DNA from: Pseudooceanicola nitratireducens
GTDB taxonomy: Bacteria > Pseudomonadota > Alphaproteobacteria > Rhodobacterales > Rhodobacteraceae
Reading direction: 5' to 3'
Assembly: GCF_900109195.1 (NCBI RefSeq)
Contig: NZ_FNZG01000003.1
Location: forward strand, 186,001-250,000
DNA length: 64,000 bases
Part shown: positions 32,345-40,392 of the stretch, one piece after another
Numbering within the stretch: position 1 is the stretch's first letter
Layout of the letters: the number at the start of each line of letters is the position of its first letter
Position numbers and translations under genes: made by a program
The notes under the pieces: model-generated
What the model saw: the letters and a program-made list of their open reading frames with translations, nothing else
What the model was told of the DNA's origin: nothing
Databases searched by the model: none

Positions 32345-32380
32345 CCCCCTGATCATCTTGCCGAAAATACTCCCGCCGGA
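32345..32380 (+). repeat. Intergenic hairpin repeat, copy F (inside the phn operon)
   Basis: GATCATCTTGCCGAAAATAC followed by TCCCGCCGGAGG is the second subtype of the repeat box. It occupies the 76-bp gap between phnI and phnJ, the widest gap of the GHIJK block. Hairpin modules are reduced to the GC-rich flank. Confidence 0.7.
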
Positions 32381-32412
32381 GGCATCCCCGCCCCCCACAT
32401 GCACAACACACC

Positions 32413-33528
32413 TCATTCCGCCGCCTCCCGGGCGAGGACGCCGGTCACGGCGGAGGAGCTTGTCCCCGCCTCGCGCCGCAATTTCCGGATCAGCTCTAGC
32501 TCGGACTGGAAATCGACGTAGTGGGGCAGCTTGATATGCTCCAGGAAGCCCGTCGCCTGGATGTTGTCGCTGTGATACAGAACGAATTCCTCGTCCTGCG
32601 CAGGTGCGCCGACGTTGTCCTCGCCCAGCTCTTCCCACCTCAGCGCCCGGTCAACCAGCGCCATGGAAATCGCCTTGCGCTCGGTTTGACCGAAGACCAG
32701 CCCATAGCCGCGGGTGAATTGCGCCGGCTCCGTCTTGGACCCGACGAACTGGTTCACCGTCTCGCATTCGGTCAGCACCACCTCTCCCACCTCGACGGCA
32801 AAGCCCAGCTCGGGCAGATCGACCTCGACCGGCACCGTGCCGATGCGCAATTCGCCCACGAAGGGGTGGTTGCGCCCATAGCCGCGCTGCGTCGAATAGG
32901 CCATGCCCAGCACGAACCCCTCATCGCCCCGCGTCAGCGCCTGAAGCCGCAGCGGTCGCCCGGCAGGAAGCTCAAGCGGCTCGCGCGTCAGATCGCGTGG
33001 GGTGTCATCCTCGGGCACCTCCTCGACCTGGATCAGACCCTCGCGGTCCAGGAATTCGGTCACATGCGGCACCTCGGGCGGCAGCGGTTCGGCCATCACG
33101 GCCTCGGGCGGCTCCAGCCCCTCGGCAGCCAGCGCAAAATCCAGCAGGCGATGCGTATAATCGAAGGTTGGCCCCAGCACCTGCCCCCCCGGCGCATCCT
33201 TGAACGTGGCCGAGATCCGGCGATCACAGGCCATCGCGCCGGTATCCACCGGCTCTGAATAGCCAAAGCGCGGCAGCGTGGTGCGATAGGCGCGGATCAG
33301 GAAGATCGCCTCGATCAGATCGCCGCGCGACTGCTTGATCGCAAGGGCCGCCAGATCGGGGTCATACATCGACCCTTCCGCCATCACCCGGTTCACCGCC
33401 AGGGCCAGCTGTTCGCGGATCTGCGCCACGCTCAGCTCACTCACCTCCCGGTCGCCGCGCCGTTCCTCGGCCAGCCAGGCATGGGCATTGTCGATGGCCC
33501 GTTCGCCACCTTTCACCGCAACATACAT
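32413..33528 (-). CDS. phnI: C-P lyase core subunit PhnI
   Basis: PhnI provides the nucleosidase that displaces adenine from ATP with phosphonate, helped by PhnG, PhnH and PhnL. The 371-residue protein begins MYVAVKGGERAIDNAHAWLA, a strong PhnI signature, and includes QSRGDLIEAIFLIRAYRTTL. Its ATG shares one base with the phnH stop (TGATG). The frame remains open far upstream but overlaps phnH, so the short start is right. Confidence 0.95.
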   Translation of the reverse strand: MYVAVKGGERAIDNAHAWLAEERRGDREVSELSVAQIREQLALAVNRVMAEGSMYDPDLAALAIKQSRGDLIEAIFLIRAYRTTLPRFGYSEPVDTGAMACDRRISATFKDAPGGQVLGPTFDYTHRLLDFALAAEGLEPPEAVMAEPLPPEVPHVTEFLDREGLIQVEEVPEDDTPRDLTREPLELPAGRPLRLQALTRGDEGFVLGMAYSTQRGYGRNHPFVGELRIGTVPVEVDLPELGFAVEVGEVVLTECETVNQFVGSKTEPAQFTRGYGLVFGQTERKAISMALVDRALRWEELGEDNVGAPAQDEEFVLYHSDNIQATGFLEHIKLPHYVDFQSELELIRKLRREAGTSSSAVTGVLAREAAE

Positions 33529-34112
33529 CAGCGCACCTTTGTGGTTCTGGGCAGGGCCGCCACGCGCGCCCCGCTGGTGAAGAAGGCATCGAACCCCAGG
33601 GGGAAAAGCCTGGCATTGGCCTGGAACGCCGCCACCTCGGGCAGCGACAGCGCCGCCTGATCCCGGATGCCCGGCCCGGTCAGCACCGCACCCTCGGCTT
33701 CCAGCCTGTCCGTCTCGACGATCAGCGTCGCCGCCCGGTCGGGGTATTCCGGCGTGCCGATGGCAAACCGGTCCACCGGCTGCAGCGCCGCCCAGGTGCC
33801 AAGGGCGAACATCGCCTCCTCGGGTCCCACAAGCGGCGCGCCGGTGTGAAAGGTGATCCAGTCGCGCACCGGGCCCGCGTCGTGATCGCCCGCCAGGTGC
33901 ACCGGCGTCTCGGGATCGCACAGCGTCAGAAGCAGCACCGAGGCCGCCACCGACAGGGGCTCCGGCCCCTGCCCGCCCGCAAGATCCTCGATCCGGCCGG
34001 GACGTGCCATGCACTCCATCGCGGCGCGGAAGGCATGGGCCGAGTGCACCGGCACATCCGCAAAGCCGCCTTCCAGCGCGCGACTGCTGTCAAAGGTCAG
34101 ATCGCCCATCAT
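33528..34112 (-). CDS. phnH: C-P lyase core subunit PhnH
   Basis: PhnH is a structural subunit of the PhnGHIJ complex with a fold related to PLP-dependent transferases but no catalytic lysine. The 194-residue protein runs from MMGDLTFDSSRALEGGF through FRAAMECMARPGRIEDLAG and TWAALQPVDRFAIGTPEYPD. The ATGATG start overlaps the phnG stop by 4 bp. Sequence before it in the same frame belongs to phnG. Confidence 0.94.
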   Translation of the reverse strand: MMGDLTFDSSRALEGGFADVPVHSAHAFRAAMECMARPGRIEDLAGGQGPEPLSVAASVLLLTLCDPETPVHLAGDHDAGPVRDWITFHTGAPLVGPEEAMFALGTWAALQPVDRFAIGTPEYPDRAATLIVETDRLEAEGAVLTGPGIRDQAALSLPEVAAFQANARLFPLGFDAFFTSGARVAALPRTTKVR

Positions 34113-34564
34113 TCGCCCCGTACCATCGTGAAGAAATCCACTTTCGTTGCCGCAGCCTTGGCGGCGCGCTCCTCGCGCCGGACCCGGCGCGCCTCGCTCA
34201 GCGGGGTCAGGATCGCGGCCTCGACCGTATCTCCGCCCTCGCCCTGCATCAGCGCATCGCACAGCGCGGCAACCTCGGCCTTGGCGCGGTCGCGGCCCTG
34301 CACCATGGCGTGACCGACGCGGCCATCGCCCAGGCGCAGGGAACAGCGCGTCACGCTCATCTCGCCCAGGTTGAAGGCCGCGCCCGTGGCCCCGGCCCGT
34401 CCGCGCACCATGACGCCGCCCACCTCGGGCCGGCGTAGCCAGGTGAAATCCGGGGTCAGCCCCGCATCCGCCCAAAGCGCCGCAAGATCCCCCGCAGGGG
34501 CCTGGGCCAGCAGGCTCATCCAGCCCTTGCGCGCCGCGTTTTCATCTTCTGTCAGATCTTTCAT
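34109..34564 (-). CDS. phnG: C-P lyase core subunit PhnG
   Basis: The first gene of the catabolic operon. The 151-residue product contains RKGWMSLLAQAPAGDLAALW, VMVRGRAGATGAAFNLGEMS and TRCSLRLGDGRVGHAMVQGR, typical of PhnG. It is divergent from the GntR-type gene phnF across a 97-bp gap that holds a strong inverted repeat. Confidence 0.94.
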   Translation of the reverse strand: MKDLTEDENAARKGWMSLLAQAPAGDLAALWADAGLTPDFTWLRRPEVGGVMVRGRAGATGAAFNLGEMSVTRCSLRLGDGRVGHAMVQGRDRAKAEVAALCDALMQGEGGDTVEAAILTPLSEARRVRREERAAKAAATKVDFFTMVRGE

Positions 34565-34610
34565 CTAGACACCTTGCCGGTTTGTCTAACATTCTATACA
34601 ACTAGACAAA
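34564..34610. promoter_or_regulatory. Candidate PhnF operator between phnG and phnF
   Basis: TTTGTCTA (34581-34588) and TAGACAAA (34603-34610) form a perfect 8-bp inverted repeat with a 14-bp spacer. A third half-site, TCTAGACA, overlaps the phnG start codon at 34564-34571. The position suggests control of both directions by PhnF. Confidence 0.65.
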
Positions 34611-34661
34611 TGTTACGCCCTTTTGCCCGGAAACGGCAAGGTGCAGGAAGGTGAAATTTTC

Positions 34662-35399
34662 ATGACAGACGCCCCGACCCAGGCGAAGACCCCCTTGTGG
34701 AAATCCATCGCCACCGCCCTGACCGAAGATATCGTCGCCGGCCGCTACCGCCCTGGTGACAAGCTGCCAACCGAGGCGCAGCTCTCGGCGCGTTTCGGGG
34801 TGAACCGCCATACGATCCGCCGCGCCCTGTCGGACATGGCAGACCAGCAGCTGGTGCTGTCGCGGCGCGGGGCCGGTGTCTTCGTGCACCAGCCGCCGAC
34901 CGACTACCCAATCGGCCCGCGCGTGCGCTTTCACCAGAACATCCGCGCCGCCGGCCGCCTGCCCGCGCGCGAGATCCTGACCCTGGAAACCCGCGCCGCC
35001 GATGCAGAAGAAGCCGAGGCCCTGCGCCTGTCCCCCGGTGCGCCGGTGCATGTCAGCACCGGCCGGTCGCTGGCCGATGGCACGGCCGTGGCCTATTTCC
35101 GGTCGGTCTTTCCGGCCGAAGCCTTGCCGGACATGGCCAAGCACCTGATGCGTCTGTCGTCGGTCACCAAGGCGCTGAAGGCCTGCGGCATCGACGATTA
35201 CACCCGCCCCTCGACCCGGATCACGGCGCAGCGGGCGGATGCCACCCTGGCGCTGCACCTGCAATGCCGCGAAGGCGACCCGGTGCTGCGCACCCTCTCG
35301 GTCAGCCTGGCTCCGGACGGCCAGCCAGTGGAATACGGCCGCACCTGGTTCTCGGGCGACCGCGTGACCCTGACCGTGGCCGAGACCTCGCCCGACTGA
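34662..35399 (+). CDS. phnF: GntR/HutC-family phosphonate regulator PhnF
   Basis: A 245-residue regulator. The N-terminal winged helix includes LTEDIVAGRYRPGDKLPTEA, LSARFGVNRHTIRRALSDMA and SRRGAGVFV; the C-terminal UTRA-type domain binds an effector. It is divergent from phnG, the position typical for phnF. The start was taken at MTDAPTQAKTP. Local control of the phn operon is inferred; the ligand is unknown. Confidence 0.9.
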   Translation: MTDAPTQAKTPLWKSIATALTEDIVAGRYRPGDKLPTEAQLSARFGVNRHTIRRALSDMADQQLVLSRRGAGVFVHQPPTDYPIGPRVRFHQNIRAAGRLPAREILTLETRAADAEEAEALRLSPGAPVHVSTGRSLADGTAVAYFRSVFPAEALPDMAKHLMRLSSVTKALKACGIDDYTRPSTRITAQRADATLALHLQCREGDPVLRTLSVSLAPDGQPVEYGRTWFSGDRVTLTVAETSPD

Positions 35400-35410
35400 C
35401 CTGCCCCCCC

Positions 35411-35438
35411 GGACGGGCCCGTCCTGCCGCGACGGCAG
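35411..35438 (+). other. Two adjacent GC-rich palindromes after phnF
   Basis: GGACGGGCCCGTCC (35411-35424) is a perfect palindrome, followed at once by CTGCCG-CGA-CGGCAG. They lie between phnF and the phnM-like gene and may reduce read-through, but have no proper U-tract. Confidence 0.35.
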
Positions 35439-35525
35439 CTTTGTGGCGACTTTCCCGGAACATGTCACGCCGCCGATACATTCTGCCTTTATCCACAGGC
35501 AAAAGGTAACGAGCAGGCCGAATCC

Positions 35526-36710
35526 ATGACCATGCCCTACCCCGCCTTGCGCTTCACCGGCGCATCGATTCTACGCGACGGCGAGATGCAGTCGCGCTCT
35601 ATCGCCATTGCCGATGGCCGGATCACCCGTGGCCCCCTGCCCGAGGTGGACCTGAGCGGCTATCTGGTCCTGCCCGGGATCATCGACCTGCATGGCGACG
35701 CCTTCGAACGTCATATCGCGCCGCGCCCCTCTGCGCCCTTTCCGCCCCTTGTGGGCCTGCGCGGGGCCGACCGTGACGCCGCCGCCAATGGCGTGACTAC
35801 CGCATACCTTGCCCAAAGCTGGAGCTGGGAAGGCGGCAAGCGCAGCCCCGACTACGCCCTGCGGATGATGCAGGCGCTGCGCGACTATGCGCCCCGGGCG
35901 CTGACCGACCTGCGCCTGCAGATCCGCTGCGAAACCCATACCGTCGACACCGCCGACCGGCTGCTGGCCGCGATCCGCGCCCATGGCATCGACTACGTGG
36001 TCTTCAACAACCACCTCGACGAGGCCGAGATGCTGCAGCAGGCCCGCCCCGAGGCGCTGTTTGCCTGGGCCAAGGACGCGGGCCGCACCCCAGAAGAGCA
36101 CCTGGCCGTGGTAAAGGCCGCGCAGAAGCAGAAGGCCCAGGTGCCGCGCTACCTGTGCCGCCTGGCCGAGGGCTTCGACACCCTGGGCGTGACCTACGGG
36201 TCGCACGACGACCCCGATGGCGAGACCCGTGAAACCTATTCGATGATCGGCGCGAAGATCTGCGAATTCCCGACCTCGCGCGCGGCCGCGGCCCTGGCCC
36301 ATGCGGTTGGCGATCCCGTCCTGATGGGGGCGCCGAACGTGGTGCGCGGCGGGTCGCAGTCCGGCAATATCGCGGCCGAGGATCTGATCCGCGCGGGGCT
36401 GTGCGATGCGCTTGTCTCGGACTATTACTACCCCGCGCTGCACCTGGCAGCCTTCCACCTGGTGGACACAGGCGTGATGACGCTGCCCCAGGCCTGGGCG
36501 ATGATCTCGGACACGCCGGCGCGGATCCTGCGCATGCCCGACCGTGGGCGGCTGGATCCCGGCCGGCGCGCCGACCTGACCGTGATCCATGCGCAAAGCC
36601 GCGCGATCGAGATGACCATCTCGGGCGGGCGCATCACCCATCTGGCGGGCGAGGCGGCGCACCGCCTGGCGGGCTGCGCCCCGGCCCTGACAGCGCTGGC
36701 GGCGGAATAA
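35526..36710 (+). CDS. Second PhnM-like amidohydrolase
   Basis: A 394-residue amidohydrolase clearly related to PhnM but diverged. It reads VLPGIIDLHGDAFERHIAPRP where PhnM has VAPGLVELHTDNLERHMQPRP, and MGAPNVVRGGSQSGNIAA where PhnM has GGSHSGN. It has different central segments (QSWSWEGGKRSPDYALRMM; YVVFNNHLDEAEMLQQ). It lies downstream of phnF on the opposite strand to the catabolic operon. It is probably a phosphonate-pathway hydrolase with a different substrate or a duplicated role. No PhnP is encoded in the window, so a substitute for a later step is one possibility. Confidence 0.82.
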   Translation: MTMPYPALRFTGASILRDGEMQSRSIAIADGRITRGPLPEVDLSGYLVLPGIIDLHGDAFERHIAPRPSAPFPPLVGLRGADRDAAANGVTTAYLAQSWSWEGGKRSPDYALRMMQALRDYAPRALTDLRLQIRCETHTVDTADRLLAAIRAHGIDYVVFNNHLDEAEMLQQARPEALFAWAKDAGRTPEEHLAVVKAAQKQKAQVPRYLCRLAEGFDTLGVTYGSHDDPDGETRETYSMIGAKICEFPTSRAAAALAHAVGDPVLMGAPNVVRGGSQSGNIAAEDLIRAGLCDALVSDYYYPALHLAAFHLVDTGVMTLPQAWAMISDTPARILRMPDRGRLDPGRRADLTVIHAQSRAIEMTISGGRITHLAGEAAHRLAGCAPALTALAAE

Positions 36711-36748
36711 CCGCCCGTGCCCCCTTGTGACGAAGGGGAAATTCACAC

Positions 36749-36788
36749 CTGTCGTCAAACTGTTGCACCCCTGTCGCGCGCCCGTTGC
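36749..36788 (+). promoter_or_regulatory. Tandem Pho box (PhoB sites) before the GDPD gene
   Basis: Four 7-mers lie at exact 11-bp steps: CTGTCGT (36749), CTGTTGC (36760), CTGTCGC (36771) and CCGTTGC (36782). The PhoB consensus is CTGTCAT repeated every 11 bp. The array ends 44 bp before the ATG. Confidence 0.75.
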
Positions 36789-36832
36789 GCAATCCGGGGA
36801 CAACCCCTTTGGTAACAACAAAGGGACATCCC

Positions 36833-38032
36833 ATGACCACCCAAAACATCCGCCTGCTGGCCGCGGCCACCCTGGCCACCCTCGCCACCCCCGCCCTGGC
36901 CGAGGTTCAGATCGGGCCCCGCCCGATGTTCCTGGCAGACGCCCTGCCCGAGGGCGACCTGAAGACCAAACTGCAGGCCTGCGAAGGCCCCTTCGAGAAA
37001 ACCGACTTCTCGATCGGTCACCGTGGCGCGCCGCTGATGTTCCCCGAACATACCGTCGAATCCAACATGGCCGCCGCGCGCATGGGCGCAGGCATCCTGG
37101 AATGTGACGTGGCCTTCACGGCCGACAAGGAACTGGTCTGCCGTCACGCCCAGAACGACCTGCACACCACGACCAACATTCTGGCGACCGACCTCGGCTC
37201 CAAGTGCACCACCCCCTTCGCCGGGGCCGATGGCGACACCCCCGCCGCCGCCGAATGCCGCACCTCGGACATCACCCTGGCCGAGTTCAAGACCCTGAAC
37301 GGCAAGATGGACGCCGCCAACAAGAAGGGCACCACGGTCGAGGACTACATGGACGGCACCGCCGGCTGGCGCACCGACCTCTATGCCACCACCGGCACCC
37401 TGATGACCCACGCCGAGTCGATCGCGCTGTTCAAGGACCTCGGGGCCAAGTTCACGCCCGAGCTGAAGTATCCGTCGGTCGAAATGCCCTTCGACGGCTT
37501 CACCCAGGAAGACTACGCCCAGAAGCTGATCGATGAATACAAGGCCGCAAGCGTGCCCGCGTCCGACGTCTTTGCGCAAAGCTTCAACCTCGACGACGTG
37601 CTCTACTGGATCAAGGCGGAACCCGAATTTGGCAAACAGGCTGTCTTCCTGGTCGAATGGTACGACGGTTTCGACGAACAGGACGCGTCGACCTGGCAGT
37701 GGGACCTGGCCGACCTGAAGGCGCAGGGCGTGAACTACCTCGCCCCCTCGATCAACATGATGATCACCGAAGAGAACGGCGAGATCTCGGCCTCGGCCTT
37801 CGCCAAGGCCGCGAAAGAGGCCGATCTGAAGCTGATCGCCTGGACCCTGGAACGCTCCGGCCCGCTCGCAACCGGCGGCGGCTGGTACTACAAGTCCGTG
37901 ACCCCCGCGATCGACAACGACAGCGACTACCTGGTGGTGCTGGACGTGCTGGCCCAGGACGTCGGCGTTGAAGGCGTCTTCTCCGACTGGCCCGCCACGG
38001 TGACCTACTACGCCAACTGCATGGGCCTCTGA
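36833..38032 (+). CDS. Periplasmic glycerophosphodiester phosphodiesterase
   Basis: It releases glycerol-3-phosphate from phospholipid-derived diesters. The 399-residue protein has a signal peptide ending at TPALAEV, then the GDPD motif [19 protein letters not shown] with the catalytic HR, and metal-site segments [20 protein letters not shown]. The later part contains [14 protein letters not shown] and [14 protein letters not shown]. An AAAGGGA ribosome site and a Pho-box array precede it and an intrinsic terminator follows, so it is a single-gene phosphate-starvation unit. Confidence 0.92.
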   Translation: MTTQNIRLLAAATLATLATPALAEVQIGPRPMFLADALPEGDLKTKLQACEGPFEKTDFSIGHRGAPLMFPEHTVESNMAAARMGAGILECDVAFTADKELVCRHAQNDLHTTTNILATDLGSKCTTPFAGADGDTPAAAECRTSDITLAEFKTLNGKMDAANKKGTTVEDYMDGTAGWRTDLYATTGTLMTHAESIALFKDLGAKFTPELKYPSVEMPFDGFTQEDYAQKLIDEYKAASVPASDVFAQSFNLDDVLYWIKAEPEFGKQAVFLVEWYDGFDEQDASTWQWDLADLKAQGVNYLAPSINMMITEENGEISASAFAKAAKEADLKLIAWTLERSGPLATGGGWYYKSVTPAIDNDSDYLVVLDVLAQDVGVEGVFSDWPATVTYYANCMGL

Positions 38033-38051
38033 CCCACCCCCAAACAAAACA

Positions 38052-38079
38052 AAAAAGGGCGGCCCAGACCGCCCTTTTT
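38052..38079 (+). terminator. Intrinsic terminator after the GDPD gene
   Basis: AAAAAGGGCGG pairs perfectly with CCGCCCTTTTT around a 6-base loop. The T-run forms the tail on the plus strand, and the A-run makes it usable on the minus strand too. Confidence 0.9.
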
Positions 38080-38149
38080 CCATTCTCTCGCTCCGCTCAT
38101 CACCCCTCGCGGGCCTCTTCGCACCAATTCCCGCGCGCGCAAAACCGCC

Positions 38150-38300
38150 CCCCTCTTTGGTTTTCCCAAAATATCCTCGGGGTAGCCGGAGCTGCCCCCG
38201 GCAGCTCCGGCGCAGGGGCAGACAGCCCCTGCAAATAAAAAGGTGTCGCCCCGCCCTGCGGGGCGTCCGCTGGATCAGCGAGCTGCGCCCAAACCGGCGC
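38150..38300 (+). repeat. Intergenic hairpin repeat, copy B (long form)
   Basis: Box CCCTCTTTGGTTTTCCC then AAAATATCCTCGGGG; hairpin 1 GCCGGAGCTGCC/GGCAGCTCCGGC (38185-38211, perfect 12 bp); hairpin 2 GCAGGGGC-AGACA-GCCCCTGC (38212-38232); hairpin 3 CGCCCCG/CGGGGCG (38247-38265); and a 31-bp tail from CTGGATCA to CCCAAACCGGCGC. It ends one base before the stop codon of the next minus-strand gene. Confidence 0.8.
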
Positions 38301-38918
38301 TTACCCTTCGTATTTCTCCAAAAAAGACTCGGCCGGCAGCGCCCGGAAATCCGGCAGCGCGACGCGCAGATCATCATGCGACCAGTCCCACCAGGCCAGC
38401 GCAATCAGGCGCGCGGCGATCTTTTCCGGCTGGCGGCGGCGCATCACCCGCGCGGGCGTGCCGGCAACGATCGTGTAAGGCTCCACGTCCTTAGTCACAA
38501 CCGCGCCCGAGGCCACGACGGCCCCGTGCGCGACCGTTACCTCGGGCTTGATCATGCAGTTGTGGCCCAGCCAGGTGTCATGTCCGATCCGTGCCCGGCG
38601 CGATCTGCGGTGCGCGAAGAATTCGGCGTCGAGGTCGGTGTCGTCCCAATAGTCGGGCGAGCGGTAAAGGAAGTGATGGCAGGCGGCCGTATCCAGCGGG
38701 TGATCCGTCGCGCCGATCCGCGTGTAGCTGGCGATGTTGGAGAACTTGCCGATCGTCGCATTGGCCACATCGGCGTAGCGGTCGCAGTAGGAATAATCGC
38801 CAAATTCCGAATGGGCGATGCGGCTGCCCTGGCCGATCTCGGTGAAAGCCCCGAAGGTGCTGTCGGTGATCTGGCAGCCGTCGTGGATAAAGGGTGTATC
38901 TGCGGACAATCGGGGCAT
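38301..38918 (-). CDS. Hexapeptide-repeat acyltransferase of phosphonate clusters
   Basis: A 205-residue left-handed beta-helix protein similar to xenobiotic and chloramphenicol acetyltransferases. Repeats run through GQGSRIAHSEFGDYSYCDRY and ATIGKFSNIASYTRIGATDH; the catalytic His is likely in GATDHPLD or HHFLYR. RARIGHDTWLGHNCMIKPEV and GAVVASGAVVTKDVEPYTIV are the late coils. A subfamily of such transferases is recurrent in C-P lyase operons, and this one lies just after phnE on the same strand. The acceptor is unknown; N-acetylation of aminoalkylphosphonates would be a PhnO-like role. Confidence 0.8.
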   Translation of the reverse strand: MPRLSADTPFIHDGCQITDSTFGAFTEIGQGSRIAHSEFGDYSYCDRYADVANATIGKFSNIASYTRIGATDHPLDTAACHHFLYRSPDYWDDTDLDAEFFAHRRSRRARIGHDTWLGHNCMIKPEVTVAHGAVVASGAVVTKDVEPYTIVAGTPARVMRRRQPEKIAARLIALAWWDWSHDDLRVALPDFRALPAESFLEKYEG

Positions 38919-38962
38919 GGGTCGAACCTTGATCTGGGGCGGAGGGGGCGGGTGCGCTCCGC

Positions 38963-38992
38963 GCGGGGAGTATTTTAGGCAAGATGATCATG
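38963..38992 (-). repeat. Intergenic hairpin repeat, copy G
   Basis: On the minus strand GATCATCTTGCCTAAAATAC is followed by TCCCCGCGCG, the second box subtype. It lies between phnE and the hexapeptide transferase gene, so it is inside a probable transcription unit. Confidence 0.7.
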
Positions 38993-39054
38993 GGATCGGG
39001 CGCGCGGGGTGATGCCCTGCGCGCCCTTTATTGGAAACGTCGGAGGCGTGGCGG

Positions 39055-40392
39055 TCAGTGCCCGCCCGCGTCGCCCTTGATCAGCTTGCGGCGCAGCCAG
39101 CCCGAGAACCAGTCCATGACAAAGACCAGAAGCACCACGAGGACGATGTAATAGGTGACCTCTTCCCAGTCCTTCTGGGTGATCATCGCCTGGGTCAGCA
39201 GAAGCCCGATACCGCCGCCGGTGATCGCGCCGATCACCGTGGCCGAGCGGGTGTTGCTTTCGAAAAAATAGAGCATCTGGCTGAGCAGCACCGGCGTCAC
39301 CTGCGGGATCACCCCGAAGCGGTAGCGCTGCACCGGCTTGGCCCCGACGGACTGAAGGCCCTCGATCTGCTTGCCGTCGACGTTTTCCAGCGCCTCCGAA
39401 AACATCTTGCCGAAGGATCCGGTGTCGGTGACCAGGATCGCCAGCGCCCCGGTCAGCGGCCCGGGGCCGAAGGCGCGGGCCAGGACGATCGTCCAGATCA
39501 GCGCATCCACGCCGCGGAACAGGTCGAACAGCCGCCGTGCCAGTTGCCGCACCAGGGTCAGCGGCGTGAAGTTGCGCGCCGCCAGGAAGGCCAAGGGCAG
39601 CGCCACGATGGCCGCGCCAAAGGTGCCGAGGAAAGCCATGAGCACGGTTTCGAACAGCGCCCAGGCCACTTCGCCGTGTCGCCACATGGCGTTGGTCCAG
39701 AAGTCGTGGAAGATTTCCCCGGCCTCGCCATTGACCGCGCGAGACGCGAGGTCACCTGCGGACATGCCGTGATAGGGGCTGTCGAGGGTGAAGAAGAACA
39801 GCTCCCACCCCAGGGAATAGCGGAAGAGTTCCGTCTTGTTGCGAGTGATCGAAAGCCGCGCTTCGTCCGTGGTGATGGCGACGCGGTTCTTCGAGGCATT
39901 GATCCATTCCGGCAGCGGGCCTTCGGGGAAGCTCGCATTGGCCCCGGTGCGGCCAGGCCGCGCGGTCACCAGGCCATAGCCCGGAATGTCATAGCTGATC
40001 TGATCGGGCCCGAAGGTCACCACCCCGCCGCCGTCCAGCGTGATCGTTGTCACCGGATCGGAGCCAGAGCCAAGCGCGACCCAGTCGGGCGATGTGCCTT
40101 CCGGGTAGGCCCCCTTGCGTTCGCCTTCAATCGCGACCGAAACCGCGCCCGAGCGGTTGTCCCGCGTCACATGGGTCTTGTAGCTGTAGCTGTCGCGCAC
40201 CAGCGTGCGGCCGTTTTCGGGATCCGCGCGGTCGATCAGCCCAGGCACGTCGAAGGCGAAGAAGGCGTAGACCAGGTAGGCCAGCACCACCAGCGGTATC
40301 GCCAGAGAGGTCAAGCGCTTGCGGCGGAACAACCGGTCGGCCTGATCCTTCAGGCTGATCTGGGCGGTCATGGGATCGGCATGGAGGGTCAT
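39055..40392 (-). CDS. phnE2: Phosphonate ABC transporter permease PhnE, long form
   Basis: A 445-residue permease. A first helix (SLAIPLVVLAYLVYAFFAF) is followed by about 190 residues of predicted periplasmic domain, then the usual permease core with the loop VGAKPVQRYRFGVIPQVTPV and ESNTRSATVIGAITGGGIG. The extra domain makes it far longer than the usual 260-290-residue PhnE. It overlaps the partner permease gene by 4 bp, so the importer is probably a PhnE heterodimer. Confidence 0.9.
   Translation of the reverse strand: MTLHADPMTAQISLKDQADRLFRRKRLTSLAIPLVVLAYLVYAFFAFDVPGLIDRADPENGRTLVRDSYSYKTHVTRDNRSGAVSVAIEGERKGAYPEGTSPDWVALGSGSDPVTTITLDGGGVVTFGPDQISYDIPGYGLVTARPGRTGANASFPEGPLPEWINASKNRVAITTDEARLSITRNKTELFRYSLGWELFFFTLDSPYHGMSAGDLASRAVNGEAGEIFHDFWTNAMWRHGEVAWALFETVLMAFLGTFGAAIVALPLAFLAARNFTPLTLVRQLARRLFDLFRGVDALIWTIVLARAFGPGPLTGALAILVTDTGSFGKMFSEALENVDGKQIEGLQSVGAKPVQRYRFGVIPQVTPVLLSQMLYFFESNTRSATVIGAITGGGIGLLLTQAMITQKDWEEVTYYIVLVVLLVFVMDWFSGWLRRKLIKGDAGGH

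Noticed and set aside
32337-32411. A 25-residue N-terminal extension of PhnJ
   Set aside because: It is translated from the intergenic repeat copy F, and the chosen Met aligns with the E. coli start.
34549-34564. CTGTCAGATCTTTCAT as a Pho box for phnF/phnG
   Set aside because: It lies inside the phnG coding start and only the first half resembles the consensus, so chance is more likely.
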